Assembly (NCBI GenBank): GCA_946480465.1
Contig: CAMLJY010000010.1
Location: 1-64,000, forward strand
Length of the DNA stretch: 64,000 bases
Source of the DNA: an uncultured Burkholderiales bacterium
GTDB taxonomy: Bacteria; Pseudomonadota; Gammaproteobacteria; Burkholderiales; Burkholderiaceae
Reading direction: 5' to 3'
The notes under the pieces were generated by a model. That model was not told where the DNA came from. It searched no databases and saw only the letters and a list, made by a program, of their open reading frames with translations. The number at the start of each line of letters is the position of its first letter. The first letter of the stretch is position 1. A program made the translations under genes and the position numbers. Below, one piece after another: positions 29,796 to 38,596 of the stretch.

Positions 29796-30946
29796 GCGGC
29801 GCCGATCTTCGGCACGAAGCCGCTGGCTGCGGTCGCCTGCCCGGGGCTGGCCTGCGCGGCGGTGAAGTCCAGCATGCGCTGGATGCAGCCCTGCGCACGG
29901 GCGCGGATGTCCTCGTCCAGCGTGATCTCGCCGTGGCCGCGGTCCAGGCAGTCCCGCACGCCGATCAGGCCGTTCATCGCCATCCAGGGGCAGTGCGCGC
30001 AGCTCTTGCAGGTGGCGCTCGTGCCGGCGGTGGGCGCTTCGATCAGGGCCTTGCCCGGTGCCAGCTGGCGCATGCGGTGCATCAGGCCGTTGTCGGTGGC
30101 AACGATGTAGGCCGGTGCGTTGCCCTCGACCACCGCCTTCAGCAGCTGGCTGGTCGAGCCGACGACGTCGGCCTGCGCCACCACGCCCTCGGGCGACTCG
30201 GGGTGCACCAGCACCATCGCACCCGGGTGCTCGCGCTTCAGCAGTTCCAGCTCCAGGCCCTTGAACTCGTCGTGCACGATGCAGGCACCTTGCCACAGCA
30301 GCATGTCGGCGCCGGTCTCGTCGGCGATGTAGCGGCCCAGGTGCTTGTCGGGCGCCCAGAGGATCTTCTTGCCCTGGTCCTTCAGGTGCCGCACGATGGG
30401 CAGCGCGCAGGCGCTGGTGACCATCCAGTCGGCGCGCGCCTTCACGGCAGCGCTGGTGTTGGCGTAGACCACGACGGTGCGGTCGGGGTGAGCATCGCAA
30501 TAGCGCGCGAAGTCATCGGCCGGGCAACCCAGGTCCAGCGAGCAGGTGGCATCCAGGTCGGGCATCAGCACGCGCTTGTGCGGCGACAGGATCTTCGCGG
30601 TCTCGCCCATGAAGCGCACGCCGGCGACGATCAGCGTCTGGGCGGGATGGTCGCGGCCGAAGCGCGCCATCTCCAGCGAATCGGCGACGCAACCGCCGCT
30701 GGCCAGCGCCAGGTCCTGCAGGTCGCCGTCCGTGTAGTAGTGGGCGATCAGCACCGCCTCGCCGCTGCGCAGACGCGCGGTCAGCGACTGCATCAGCGCC
30801 ACGCGCTGGTCGGGTGCGGGCTGCTCGGGAACGCGGGCCCAGGCCTGGGACACGCAGCTGGCGCCACCGGCTTGCTGGCGCAGATAGTCGAACGAAACGC
30901 GGGTCACGACGGGCACCCAGGGGGCGACTGGCAAAAGGGGCGCCAT
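29792..30946 (-). CDS. nadA: Quinolinate synthase
   Basis: 384 residues from ATG 30946; in-frame GTG codons slightly downstream are alternatives. It condenses iminoaspartate with DHAP using a 4Fe-4S cluster. Three internally similar domains are visible, with cluster cysteines in [21 protein letters not shown] and [13 protein letters not shown], plus [13 protein letters not shown] and [14 protein letters not shown] motifs ([15 protein letters not shown]). It is the first gene of the nadA-nadC pair; it uses the product of nadB, encoded nearby on the other strand. Confidence 0.96.
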   Translation of the reverse strand: MAPLLPVAPWVPVVTRVSFDYLRQQAGGASCVSQAWARVPEQPAPDQRVALMQSLTARLRSGEAVLIAHYYTDGDLQDLALASGGCVADSLEMARFGRDHPAQTLIVAGVRFMGETAKILSPHKRVLMPDLDATCSLDLGCPADDFARYCDAHPDRTVVVYANTSAAVKARADWMVTSACALPIVRHLKDQGKKILWAPDKHLGRYIADETGADMLLWQGACIVHDEFKGLELELLKREHPGAMVLVHPESPEGVVAQADVVGSTSQLLKAVVEGNAPAYIVATDNGLMHRMRQLAPGKALIEAPTAGTSATCKSCAHCPWMAMNGLIGVRDCLDRGHGEITLDEDIRARAQGCIQRMLDFTAAQASPGQATAASGFVPKIGAA

Positions 30947-31053
30947 CGTAGCCCAGGCACGGCGCCCGGTCGGCCGAGGGGCCGAACGGAAGGCCCGGTG
31001 TCTGCGTCCGGGCGCGCCGGGGAGGACGGACGAGGCGCCTGCCTCGGTGCCCC

Positions 31054-32367
31054 TCAGTGGTCGGCGAAGGGGCTGCCCGGGTCCAGCCGGTGCAGCTTCA
31101 TGCGCACCAGCGTCAGGTTGGCCAGGTGCACGTCCAGCACGGCGTGCAGCGCCAGCCCGGGGTGCTGCGCCAGAGGGTGCAGGATCAGGTGGTGCTCGGC
31201 CAGGGTCAGCGCCATCTCGGGCTGGCCGGGGGCCAGGCCCAGGCTGCGCGCGGCGTGGCACAGCGCCTCGTACATCGCGGCGCCTTGCGCGGCCAGCGCG
31301 GCCGGGCCGGGGCGGTTGCCGGCATGGGCCAGCGGGCGCTCGCTGGCCAGGTCGAAGACGCAGCAGCTCAGCATGCCCGGCAAGGTGGCGCATTCGCGGA
31401 CGTAGGCCGCCCAGTCGACGGCCGGGGCGGGCGGTGCCGCGGGGGCCGCCTGGCCCAGCGTGCCGCGCAGCGGCGGCGGCGCGGGATTCGCGGCGGGAAG
31501 AGTCGAGGGCTGGAAGTCCGCGCGCTGCGGCACGGAGGCCGGGCGCACGCTGGCCAGCGAAGGCGCAGGCACCGCGGCGCGCATCGGCGGCATCGCCAGC
31601 CCATCGGCGGCATGCGGGTCCTGCGGCGCATGGCGCAGCCGGTCCCAGAGGGCGGTGATGACCGGCCAGGCCTGGCCCAGGTCGGCCTGGGCCGGCACCG
31701 TGTGCACCTGCACCAGGCTCTGCCGCCCGAGCAAGGGCGTGGGTGCCACCGCGGCGGCTTCAGCGCCGACCGGAACCCACAGCAGCTGGCGGTTTCGCCA
31801 GCCGGGCTCGTTCAGCGCGTTGGCCAGCGGTCGCAAGCGCGCTGCCGCATCGTGCACCGCCTGGGCACCCACCAGCACCACGCCCAGCCGGGCGTGTCCC
31901 AGCAGCGTCATGGCCAGCGCCGTGGCCTGCCCCGGATCGGCGGCCTCCACCTGCGCGCTGTAGATGCGCACCGGTGGGGCCGCGCCCGTGGCCGGCAATT
32001 CGGCGAAGCGCAGCGTCGCCAGGGCTGAGCCATAACCCTGGCGCCGCACCACCAGTTGCTGCACCGGCCGCTGCGTGGCCGCGGCGACGCCCTGCAGCAG
32101 GCGCGCGGCACCGTCCAGCCCCAGGTCGTGCAGCACGATGAACTCGGGCGCGTGGTGCTCGAACTGCAGTTGCAGCGCCTCGGCCGGATCGCAGACCACG
32201 AACAACTCGTGGCGCTCGGCATCGATGCGGCGGCCGATGGCGCGGCGGGTGGTCGCGAGGTAGTCCTCCTCGTCGCCCATCACCTTGGTCGCCAGGTTGG
32301 CGGCGGCGCGGGTCTCGGCCCAGGAGTCGTCATCGCCGGCTGCGCGGCGGACAGGCGGATTCATCAT
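31054..32367 (-). CDS. Unknown protein with C-terminal roadblock/LC7-like domain (paralogue 1)
   Basis: 437 residues from the first of two ATGs at 32367. Residues about 15-245 form an alpha/beta domain ([53 protein letters not shown]). Residues 250-316 are a Pro/Ala-rich linker. Residues 318-430 look like a roadblock/LC7 fold ([20 protein letters not shown] ... [19 protein letters not shown]). The same architecture and the ANLxLxR ending recur in the gene two places upstream. Roadblock domains dimerise and regulate small GTPases or scaffold signalling complexes; no GTPase is adjacent. Eleven bases separate it from the ComFB gene. Function unknown. Confidence 0.65.
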   Translation of the reverse strand: MMNPPVRRAAGDDDSWAETRAAANLATKVMGDEEDYLATTRRAIGRRIDAERHELFVVCDPAEALQLQFEHHAPEFIVLHDLGLDGAARLLQGVAAATQRPVQQLVVRRQGYGSALATLRFAELPATGAAPPVRIYSAQVEAADPGQATALAMTLLGHARLGVVLVGAQAVHDAAARLRPLANALNEPGWRNRQLLWVPVGAEAAAVAPTPLLGRQSLVQVHTVPAQADLGQAWPVITALWDRLRHAPQDPHAADGLAMPPMRAAVPAPSLASVRPASVPQRADFQPSTLPAANPAPPPLRGTLGQAAPAAPPAPAVDWAAYVRECATLPGMLSCCVFDLASERPLAHAGNRPGPAALAAQGAAMYEALCHAARSLGLAPGQPEMALTLAEHHLILHPLAQHPGLALHAVLDVHLANLTLVRMKLHRLDPGSPFADH

Positions 32368-32378
32368 GACCAGGCTGG

Positions 32379-32663
32379 TCAGCGGCGCGCGGCCATCGCG
32401 TGGCGGGCCTGCACGAAACCGAAGGCATGCTCGACGGCGTCCCGGATGGCGCGCTCGTTGTCGGTGCGCTCGCGCTCGGTGAGGAAGAAGGCGAGGTCGA
32501 CGTCGTGGCGGATGTAGCGCGGGGCCACGCGGTTCAGCGCGACGCAGGCCACGTCGGCCAGCAGGTCCGGGCTGCTCGACAGGCCGGGGTAGTTGGGTGC
32601 CGCGGCCATGACGGCCTCGAACACGGCGGATTCGTGGATGTTGTGGACGGACGAGAAGTCCAT
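32379..32663 (-). CDS. ComFB domain protein
   Basis: 94 residues. It reads as a ComFB (late competence ComFB) domain: VHNIHESAVFEAVMAAA at the start, then the conserved core LLADVACVALNRVAPRYIRHD, followed by a helix ending AVEHAFGFV. The cysteine pairs of the Bacillus protein are absent. In cyanobacteria ComFB-domain proteins are reported to bind cyclic di-GMP, so a nucleotide sensor is one possibility. It lies between the two roadblock-domain proteins in one probable operon (98-base gap upstream, 11 downstream). Confidence 0.7.
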   Translation of the reverse strand: MDFSSVHNIHESAVFEAVMAAAPNYPGLSSSPDLLADVACVALNRVAPRYIRHDVDLAFFLTERERTDNERAIRDAVEHAFGFVQARHAMAARR

Positions 32664-32761
32664 GGCGCAGCCTCGCAGCAGTCAACCGATGGCCGTCACT
32701 ATCGGCGATGCGGCGGACCTGCTGCAGCGCCCCCGTACCCGCGACGCCGACGAAACTGCGC

Positions 32762-33934
32762 TTATGCCAAGTGCTTCTCGGCTTCCAGCATGCGGAAACG
32801 CAACAGCGACAGGTTGGCCTGCTGGCGATCGAGCAGCGCCACGATGCCGACCAGCGCCCCGGCCGCGGGCAGGGTGCGCAACAGCACCTGGCTGGGGCCG
32901 GCGGTCACCAGCAGCTCGTCCGGCGGCGGGCTGCCTGGGCCCGCGGTGGCCACGTGGGCCTGGTGCGCCGCGCACATCGCGGCGGCCATCGTGGCCAGGC
33001 GGGCCTGCGAGCCGTTGCGGCTGTCGCTGGCGATGAGGTCGCCACAGGCCAGGTTGACCAGGCCGCAGGCGAGCAGCCCTTCGGTGCGGCTGACGAGGCC
33101 CAGCGCGCGTTCCACCGCGTCCTGCTGCAGCAACGGTGCCATGTCGGTGTTGCCGCTGCCTTCGCCGCCGGCGGCCACCGGGCCTGCCGCGGCCGCTTCC
33201 CAGGCGGTGAGCACGGTGTTCCAGACGCTGGAGGCGCTGGTCAGCGATTCCGCCATCGCCGCCACGCGCACGCTGGACGGCCAGTCCTGGTCCAGGATGC
33301 GCTGGCGCAGTCCGGACGATCCCGGCGGCAGCAGAAAGACCAGCCAGGGGCAGCGCCATTCGGGCTGGCGCGTGGCGGCCAGCATCGAGCGCAGCAGCGC
33401 CATCACCGCGTGCGGCTGCATCGCACCGATGACTACCGCGGTGAGGTGGCTGCCCTCGGCCAGGGCGTTGGCGATCTCTTCCTGCTCCAGGCCGGTGGCG
33501 CGGATGTCGGCGTGATAGACCTTCAGCGGCGTGGACTGGTGGCGCGGCACCACGGTGCGCTCGATCACCGCCAGCGTGCGCAGCGTGCCGCGTTCGCGCA
33601 GCGCCACGCGCTCGACCGGCTGGTTGGCCGCATCGGACAGGGCATGGATGACCTGGGCGGCCCAGAGGCCCGAGGGGTCGAGCAGCGTGATCATCGCCCC
33701 CGCGTGGTCCAGGTCGGCGCGGGTGGCGGCGAAGTGGGCGCGCATCGCGGCAGCGGGCGAGGCATCCACGACGACATCGGTGGCGCCGTCGCGCAGGCCG
33801 CGCACGCTGGCACGCCGGTCCTGCAGCACGGCGCTGCCGTGCGCGCCGTCATGCAGCGGGGCGGGGGTGGTGGTCGGCGGGTCGGACGGGGAGACGCGGC
33901 GAGGCGCCAGCTCGCCGAACAGGGTGCGCAGCAT
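32762..33934 (-). CDS. Unknown protein with C-terminal roadblock/LC7-like domain (paralogue 2)
   Basis: 390 residues from ATG 33934, which has GGAG 6 bases before it; an in-frame ATG at 33961 is less likely. Residues about 35-245 resemble the alpha/beta domain of the protein encoded downstream (MITLLDPSGLWAAQVI, LTAVVIGAMQPHAVMALL, CPWLVFLLPPG). The Ala/Gly linker at 248-262 is much shorter. Residues 268-388 are the roadblock-like domain (GLVNLACGDLIASDSRNGSQ ... LDRQQANLSLLRFRM). Probably the first gene of a three-gene operon. Function unknown; its pairing with a similar but distinct partner suggests a heterodimer. Confidence 0.65.
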   Translation of the reverse strand: MLRTLFGELAPRRVSPSDPPTTTPAPLHDGAHGSAVLQDRRASVRGLRDGATDVVVDASPAAAMRAHFAATRADLDHAGAMITLLDPSGLWAAQVIHALSDAANQPVERVALRERGTLRTLAVIERTVVPRHQSTPLKVYHADIRATGLEQEEIANALAEGSHLTAVVIGAMQPHAVMALLRSMLAATRQPEWRCPWLVFLLPPGSSGLRQRILDQDWPSSVRVAAMAESLTSASSVWNTVLTAWEAAAAGPVAAGGEGSGNTDMAPLLQQDAVERALGLVSRTEGLLACGLVNLACGDLIASDSRNGSQARLATMAAAMCAAHQAHVATAGPGSPPPDELLVTAGPSQVLLRTLPAAGALVGIVALLDRQQANLSLLRFRMLEAEKHLA

Positions 33935-34010
33935 CGAAAGCTCCGGGCAGGTGCCTGCCACTGTAGAGCCCGCGCCGCGGCGCTTGGTTTCTCAATGTAG
34001 GCAAGACGGT

Positions 34011-35003
34011 TCAGGCCGCCGTGGCAAAAAACCGCCGCGGCGGCTGGCCCACGCTGCGCCGGACCATGGCAGTGAACGCGCTGGCGCTGGCATAGCCCAG
34101 CTCGGCGGCGATGCGCGCCATCGGCCGCCCCTCGGCCGCCATGCCGAGCGCGCGCGACAGAAACACTTGCTGACGCCATTGGCCGAAGCTGACGCCCAGT
34201 TCGTCGCGGAACAAGCGCGCCATGGTGCGCGGGCTCGCGCCAGCATCGCGCGACCAGGCTTCCAGCGTGCGGTGCCGGGCCGGGTCGTCCAGCACGGCCT
34301 GGCACAGCGCCCGCAGCCGCTTGTCGCGCGGCAGCGCCACGCCCAGGCGCAGCGCCGGGGCGCGGCGCAGCTCGTCCAGCACCAGCGCGGACAAGAGGCG
34401 TTCCCGCTTCAGCACGTCCGCCGCGAGCATGCCCGCGCCATCGGGCGTCAAGTCCATCTGGGCGACCAGTGCGCGCAGCAGCTCCGTCACCTCCATCACC
34501 CGGCATTCGCGCCAGGGCGCCTGCTCGGCCGCCGGCAGCAGGCCGGGGCCGCAGCGGCCGCGCGGCTGGTGCAGGTAGAGCGTCAGCAGCGTCGCGTCTT
34601 CCACCACCGTGACCGCATGCTCGACGTTGGGCGGTATCCACAGCGCACGCGACGGCGGCACGAGGTAGCTGCCGTGCTCGACGGTGAGCCGCGTGATGCC
34701 GGTGGCGGAGAAGGCCAGCTGCGCCCAGGGGTGGCTGTGGGGCAGCACGCGCTGCTCTGTGGTCAGGCGGTGCACCTTGGCGCGCACCGGTCGCTCGGCG
34801 GTCGGCGAGAACAGATGGGGCGTCAGCGGGCCGATGGCGGTTCCGGGCACGTACCCGGACAGCAGGGCGGGGCCGGACGGCTGGGCAGGGGCGCCCCTCG
34901 GTCCGCGGCGGCGCTGCGTGGCCCGTGCTCGTCCGGCAAGCCTTGCGGGCTCTTCGGCAGGGGCCGGGTGATCGGCAACCCATCTTTCGGCGGCGTTCGG
35001 CAT
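34011..35003 (-). CDS. AraC family regulator with cupin domain
   Basis: 330 residues. A cupin ligand domain runs about 80-160 (LPHSHPWAQLAFSATGITRLTV, ALWIPPNVEHAV). Two AraC helix-turn-helices are at 225-325 (RTLEAWSRDAGASPRTMARLFRDEL; PMARIAAELGYASASAFTAMVRRSVGQPP). The first 75 residues are low-complexity and may not be translated, so the start is uncertain. It is divergent from the MFS gene at 35096 and is probably its activator, the usual arrangement for this regulator type. Confidence 0.88.
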   Translation of the reverse strand: MPNAAERWVADHPAPAEEPARLAGRARATQRRRGPRGAPAQPSGPALLSGYVPGTAIGPLTPHLFSPTAERPVRAKVHRLTTEQRVLPHSHPWAQLAFSATGITRLTVEHGSYLVPPSRALWIPPNVEHAVTVVEDATLLTLYLHQPRGRCGPGLLPAAEQAPWRECRVMEVTELLRALVAQMDLTPDGAGMLAADVLKRERLLSALVLDELRRAPALRLGVALPRDKRLRALCQAVLDDPARHRTLEAWSRDAGASPRTMARLFRDELGVSFGQWRQQVFLSRALGMAAEGRPMARIAAELGYASASAFTAMVRRSVGQPPRRFFATAA

Positions 35004-35095
35004 CGTTGGCAGGATCTCGACAGAACTTGTCCGAGTATCGCAATCCAGCCGCCGGACCGCTGCCTAACATGCCTGCTCGACTCCACGGACATCCC

Positions 35096-36343
35096 ATGAA
35101 CTCCCAGGCCCTGGCCGCCCCCATGCCTCCCCACCCCTTGCGGCAGGACGCCGCCGTGATCGGCCTGGTCGGGCTGGCGCACGGCGTCAGCCACTTCAGC
35201 CAGTTGCTGCTGCCGCCCCTGTTCCCGTGGCTGAAGGAGTCCTTCGCGGTGAACTACACCCAGCTCGGTCTGCTGCTGACGATCTTCTTCGTCGTGTCCT
35301 GCGCGGTGCAGACGGCCTCCGGCTTCATGGTGGACCGCTTCGGACCGCGCCCGGTGCTGATGGCCGGCCTGGCGCTGATCGGGCTGGCCGCGCTGGGCTA
35401 TGCGCTGGCGCCGAACTACGCGGTGATGGCGCTGTGCGCCGCGCTGGCCGGCGTGGGGAACGGCGTGTTCCATCCGGTGGACTACACGCTGCTGAACGCC
35501 AAGGTGCACAAGACGCGCCTGGGCCATGCCTACAGCGTGCATGGCATCACCGGCAGCCTGGGCTGGGCGCTGGCGCCGGCATTGATGGTGCCGGTGGCCG
35601 TGGCCGCTGGTTGGCGCGCCGCGCTGCTGAGCGGCGCGGCGGTCGCCTTCGGGGTGCTGGCGGTGATCTTCTGGCAGCGCCGGCGCCTGCACCTGGCCGT
35701 GGCGCAGCCCGCACCCCACGTGGCCGCCGGCCGTCCCGCCGAGGGCACCTTCGACTTCCTGCGCCTGCCCGCAGTGTGGATGTGCTTCGGCTTCTTCTTC
35801 TTCTACGCCGGCGCGCTGAGCGTCGTGCAGACCTATGCGCCCGAGGCGGCGCGCCTGCTGCATGGCGTGCCGGTGCACCTGGCCGCGGCCTGCATCACGG
35901 TCTACATGGTGGGCGCCGCGGCCGGCATGGTGGCGGGCGGATTCCTGGCCACCGATCCCTCGCGCTGCGAGCGCATCGTCGGCATCGGATTCGGCATCGC
36001 CGCGTCACTGGCCCTGGTGATCGCACTGGGCCAGTTGCCGCCGCTCGCGGTGCCGGTGCTGTTCGGTGTGATGGGGGTGGCCGCCGGCATCGCCGGGCCC
36101 TCGCGCGACCTGCTGGTCAAGCGCTCGACGCCGGAAGGCGCGACGGGGCGCGTCTACGGCGTGGTCTATTCGGGCCTGGACATCGGCCAGGCGCTGACCC
36201 CGCTGGTCTTCGGGCTGCTGATGGACGGCCATGCCTACCAGAGCGTGCTCGTCGGCCTGGCGCTGCTGCAACTGGTGCTGATCGCCAGCGCTTTCAACGT
36301 GCGTCGGGTGGGGCGTCGGCCGGCGGCACTGCCGGCGGTGTAG
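35096..36343 (+). CDS. MFS transporter, fosmidomycin-resistance (Fsr)-like
   Basis: 415 residues from ATG 35096; an ATG nine codons upstream is possible. Twelve membrane helices; GLAHGVSHFSQLLLPPLFPWLKESF followed by YTQLGLLLTIFFVVS is typical of the Fsr-like MFS group, and the loop motif FMVDRFGPRPVL is intact. Members export drugs or carbon compounds. The divergent AraC/cupin gene, 92 bases away, suggests inducer-dependent expression. The 98-base gap after it holds GC-rich imperfect repeats only. Confidence 0.86.
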   Translation: MNSQALAAPMPPHPLRQDAAVIGLVGLAHGVSHFSQLLLPPLFPWLKESFAVNYTQLGLLLTIFFVVSCAVQTASGFMVDRFGPRPVLMAGLALIGLAALGYALAPNYAVMALCAALAGVGNGVFHPVDYTLLNAKVHKTRLGHAYSVHGITGSLGWALAPALMVPVAVAAGWRAALLSGAAVAFGVLAVIFWQRRRLHLAVAQPAPHVAAGRPAEGTFDFLRLPAVWMCFGFFFFYAGALSVVQTYAPEAARLLHGVPVHLAAACITVYMVGAAAGMVAGGFLATDPSRCERIVGIGFGIAASLALVIALGQLPPLAVPVLFGVMGVAAGIAGPSRDLLVKRSTPEGATGRVYGVVYSGLDIGQALTPLVFGLLMDGHAYQSVLVGLALLQLVLIASAFNVRRVGRRPAALPAV

Positions 36344-36441
36344 CGGCAGGCACGCACCCGAGGCTGGGGTGCCGCCGGGCTGGGCCTGTTCTCCGCTGGC
36401 GTCGCGCGGGCCCGGCCGCGGCCTTCGGGGCACGGGGTGGG

Positions 36442-37884
36442 TCAGGTCGGCACGTTCGCGGCCCGGTGCAGGGCGTGCCGGGCACTGGCCAGCGCCGCCA
36501 GGCGTTCGGACAGGTAAGTGGCCAGGCGCGGGTTCTGGCTCTGCGTGACGTTGAAGCGGATGTGCAGGTCCACCTCGTCGCGCGGGCTGAAGGTGGCGCC
36601 GCGCGCCAGCAGGATGCGGTTGTGCCAGGCGTCCTTGACCAGCCCGTCCACGTCGGTGCCGTGCGGCAGCGCGCCCCACAGGAACAGGCCGCCTTCGGCC
36701 GGGTGCTCCAGCAGGATGCCCGCCGCGCGCAGCTGCCGGGCCGTGGCATTGCGGGCCGTCGCCAGCTTGCGCTGCAGCCGGTCCAGGTGCTTGCGCCAGC
36801 GGCCCGCGGCCAGCAGTTCCAGCAGCACCAGCTCATTCAGCGCCGGCGTGGTCAGCATCGAATAGATCTTCTGGCGCAGCAGCGGCTTCAGCAGCGCCGG
36901 CTGCGCCGCGATGTAGCCGATGCGAAGCGCCGGACTCAGCGCCTTGCAGAAGCTGCTGTAGTAAATGACGCCCTCCAGCCCGCCCAGCTGCGCCAGGCGC
37001 GTCGGGTTGCCCGGATGGAAATGGCCGTGCACGTCGTCCTCGGCCAGCAGCATGCCGTGCTGGTGCGCGATGACCAGCACCTTGTGCAGGTTGGCCGGCG
37101 TGCTGCCCCAGCCGGTGGGGTTGTGCAGCACGCTCTGCACGAACATCAGCCGCGGGCGGTGCGCGCGGCAGGCGGTCTCCAGCTCGTCCAGGTCGATGCC
37201 GTCGTGGCGCCGGGTGATCGGCAGCACCTTCGCGCCCAGGTCCTGCAGGCGGCCGACGAGCAGGAAGTAGCCGGGATCTTCCACCAGCACCGTGTCCCCC
37301 GGCTGCACGAAGGCGCGGCAGATCAGGTCGATGGCATGGGTGCCGCCGGCGCTGGTCAGCACCCGGCCAGGATCGACCGCGATGCCTTGCCCGCGCAGCA
37401 GCGTGGCGATGCGGTCGCGCAGGTCCGGCAGGCCCTGCGGCGGGCAGCGCGTGGCCATGCCGTGCGCGCTGTGCGACAAGGCGCGCGCCACCAGCGAGGC
37501 CGGCACCGCATCCTCCAGCCACTGCGGCGGCAATGCACCGCTGCTGGCCAGCAGCACGCCGGGGCGCTGGTCGCTGGCCTGCTGGGCCAGCCACACCGGT
37601 TCCTGTTGCTCGCCGGCTTCGAGCACGGCGTCTTCGGGCAATGGTGCTGGCGGCGGATTGACGAAGAAGCCGGCGGTGGCGCGTGAATCGATCAGCGCCG
37701 CAGCCACCAGCCGGTCGTACGCGGTGACGATGGTGTTGGCGCTGACGCTCAACTGCTCGGCCAGCTGCCGGATCGACGGCAGCCTCGTGCCCGCGGGCCA
37801 GCGGCCGGCCTCGATCAGCGCGCGCAGCTGCGATTCGACCTGGTCGGCCAGCGGAACCTGCGACGAGCGGTCGAGCGAGAACAT
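36442..37884 (-). CDS. MocR/GntR-type regulator with aminotransferase domain
   Basis: 480 residues from ATG 37884. N-terminal GntR winged helix 10-75 (LRALIEAGRWPAGTRLPSIRQLAEQLSVSANTIVTAYDRLV), then a fold-type I aminotransferase-like domain (about 100-470) with PLP lysine K314 in YYSSFCKALSPALRIGY, plus SVLHNPTG and EDDVHGHF. MocR proteins sense amino acids or PLP derivatives and usually activate a divergent gene. The ATG shares a base with the stop of the upstream LysE gene (TGATG), so the exporter and regulator are cotranscribed. An inverted repeat 620 bases upstream, in the LysE/dehydratase gap, is its likely site. Confidence 0.92.
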   Translation of the reverse strand: MFSLDRSSQVPLADQVESQLRALIEAGRWPAGTRLPSIRQLAEQLSVSANTIVTAYDRLVAAALIDSRATAGFFVNPPPAPLPEDAVLEAGEQQEPVWLAQQASDQRPGVLLASSGALPPQWLEDAVPASLVARALSHSAHGMATRCPPQGLPDLRDRIATLLRGQGIAVDPGRVLTSAGGTHAIDLICRAFVQPGDTVLVEDPGYFLLVGRLQDLGAKVLPITRRHDGIDLDELETACRAHRPRLMFVQSVLHNPTGWGSTPANLHKVLVIAHQHGMLLAEDDVHGHFHPGNPTRLAQLGGLEGVIYYSSFCKALSPALRIGYIAAQPALLKPLLRQKIYSMLTTPALNELVLLELLAAGRWRKHLDRLQRKLATARNATARQLRAAGILLEHPAEGGLFLWGALPHGTDVDGLVKDAWHNRILLARGATFSPRDEVDLHIRFNVTQSQNPRLATYLSERLAALASARHALHRAANVPT

Positions 37885-38471
37885 CAGGGTTTCAGGAAAG
37901 CGAGAGCGAGGACGACGAGGCTGCCGGCCATGATGACATTGAACACCTGGCGCCGGCGCAGGTCGGTCAGCAGCCGGCGGATCGCGACGCCGAAGAGCGC
38001 CCACACCGACACGCAAGGCATGCCGATGGCGACCGTGATGACGGTGACCAGCAGCGTGCCCGGCACGATGCCCATCCCCGTCGGCATGAAGACCGAGGCG
38101 ATGGTGATCGACTTGATCCAGCTCTTCGGGTTGACCGCCTGGAAGGCCGCGGCCTGCCAGAAGGACAGCGGACGTGCCAGCGAGACGTCCGCGATGGCGC
38201 TGCCGGCCAGCTTCCAGGCCAGCACCAGCAGGTACAGCGCGCCGGCCACGCGCAGCACGTCGTGCAGCGCGGGGAACGCGACGAACAGCGATCCCAGGCC
38301 CAGGCAGGTGACGATGGTCTGCACCGTCATGCCGGCGCTGATGCCCAAGATGTGCGGCAAGGTGCGCCGGAAGCCGAAGTTGGCGCCCGAGGTCGTCAAC
38401 ATCAGGTTGTTCGGGCCGGGGGTGCTCGACATCACGATCGAGTACGTCACGAGAGGCAGCAGTTCGGTCAT
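37884..38471 (-). CDS. LysE family amino-acid exporter
   Basis: 195 residues from ATG 38471 (an ATG three codons earlier is possible). Six membrane helices; the conserved N-terminal SSTPGPNNLMLTTSGANFGFRRTLPHILG identifies the LysE/RhtB family, which exports amino acids such as threonine, homoserine, lysine or cysteine. It lies upstream of the MocR gene and divergent from the threonine/serine dehydratase-like gene, which together look like an amino-acid relief unit. Confidence 0.92.
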   Translation of the reverse strand: MTELLPLVTYSIVMSSTPGPNNLMLTTSGANFGFRRTLPHILGISAGMTVQTIVTCLGLGSLFVAFPALHDVLRVAGALYLLVLAWKLAGSAIADVSLARPLSFWQAAAFQAVNPKSWIKSITIASVFMPTGMGIVPGTLLVTVITVAIGMPCVSVWALFGVAIRRLLTDLRRRQVFNVIMAGSLVVLALAFLKP

Positions 38472-38508
38472 GCGGCGCATCGTGCGCGGACGGACGGCGG
38501 CTGAACAG

Positions 38509-38541
38509 ACACAGTGCCGGCGGCTTTCAGGCGCACTGTGT
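38509..38541. promoter_or_regulatory. Inverted repeat operator candidate between LysE and dehydratase genes
   Basis: Perfect 9-bp arms ACACAGTGC (38509-38517) and GCACTGTGT (38533-38541), separated by 15 bases, in the 125-base divergent gap. A further direct copy, GCACAGT, lies at 38556-38562. The spacing suits a dimeric regulator; the MocR protein is the obvious candidate. Confidence 0.55.
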
Positions 38542-38596
38542 GCATCGCGTGATGAGCACAGTTTCAAGCCCGCGCTTCGCCGCTACCGTGGCGGCC

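Noticed and set aside
35227..37686. 819-codon plus-strand frame crossing the MFS and MocR genes
   Set aside because: Composition is shadow-like, and it runs antisense to a complete MocR protein and out of frame with the transporter.
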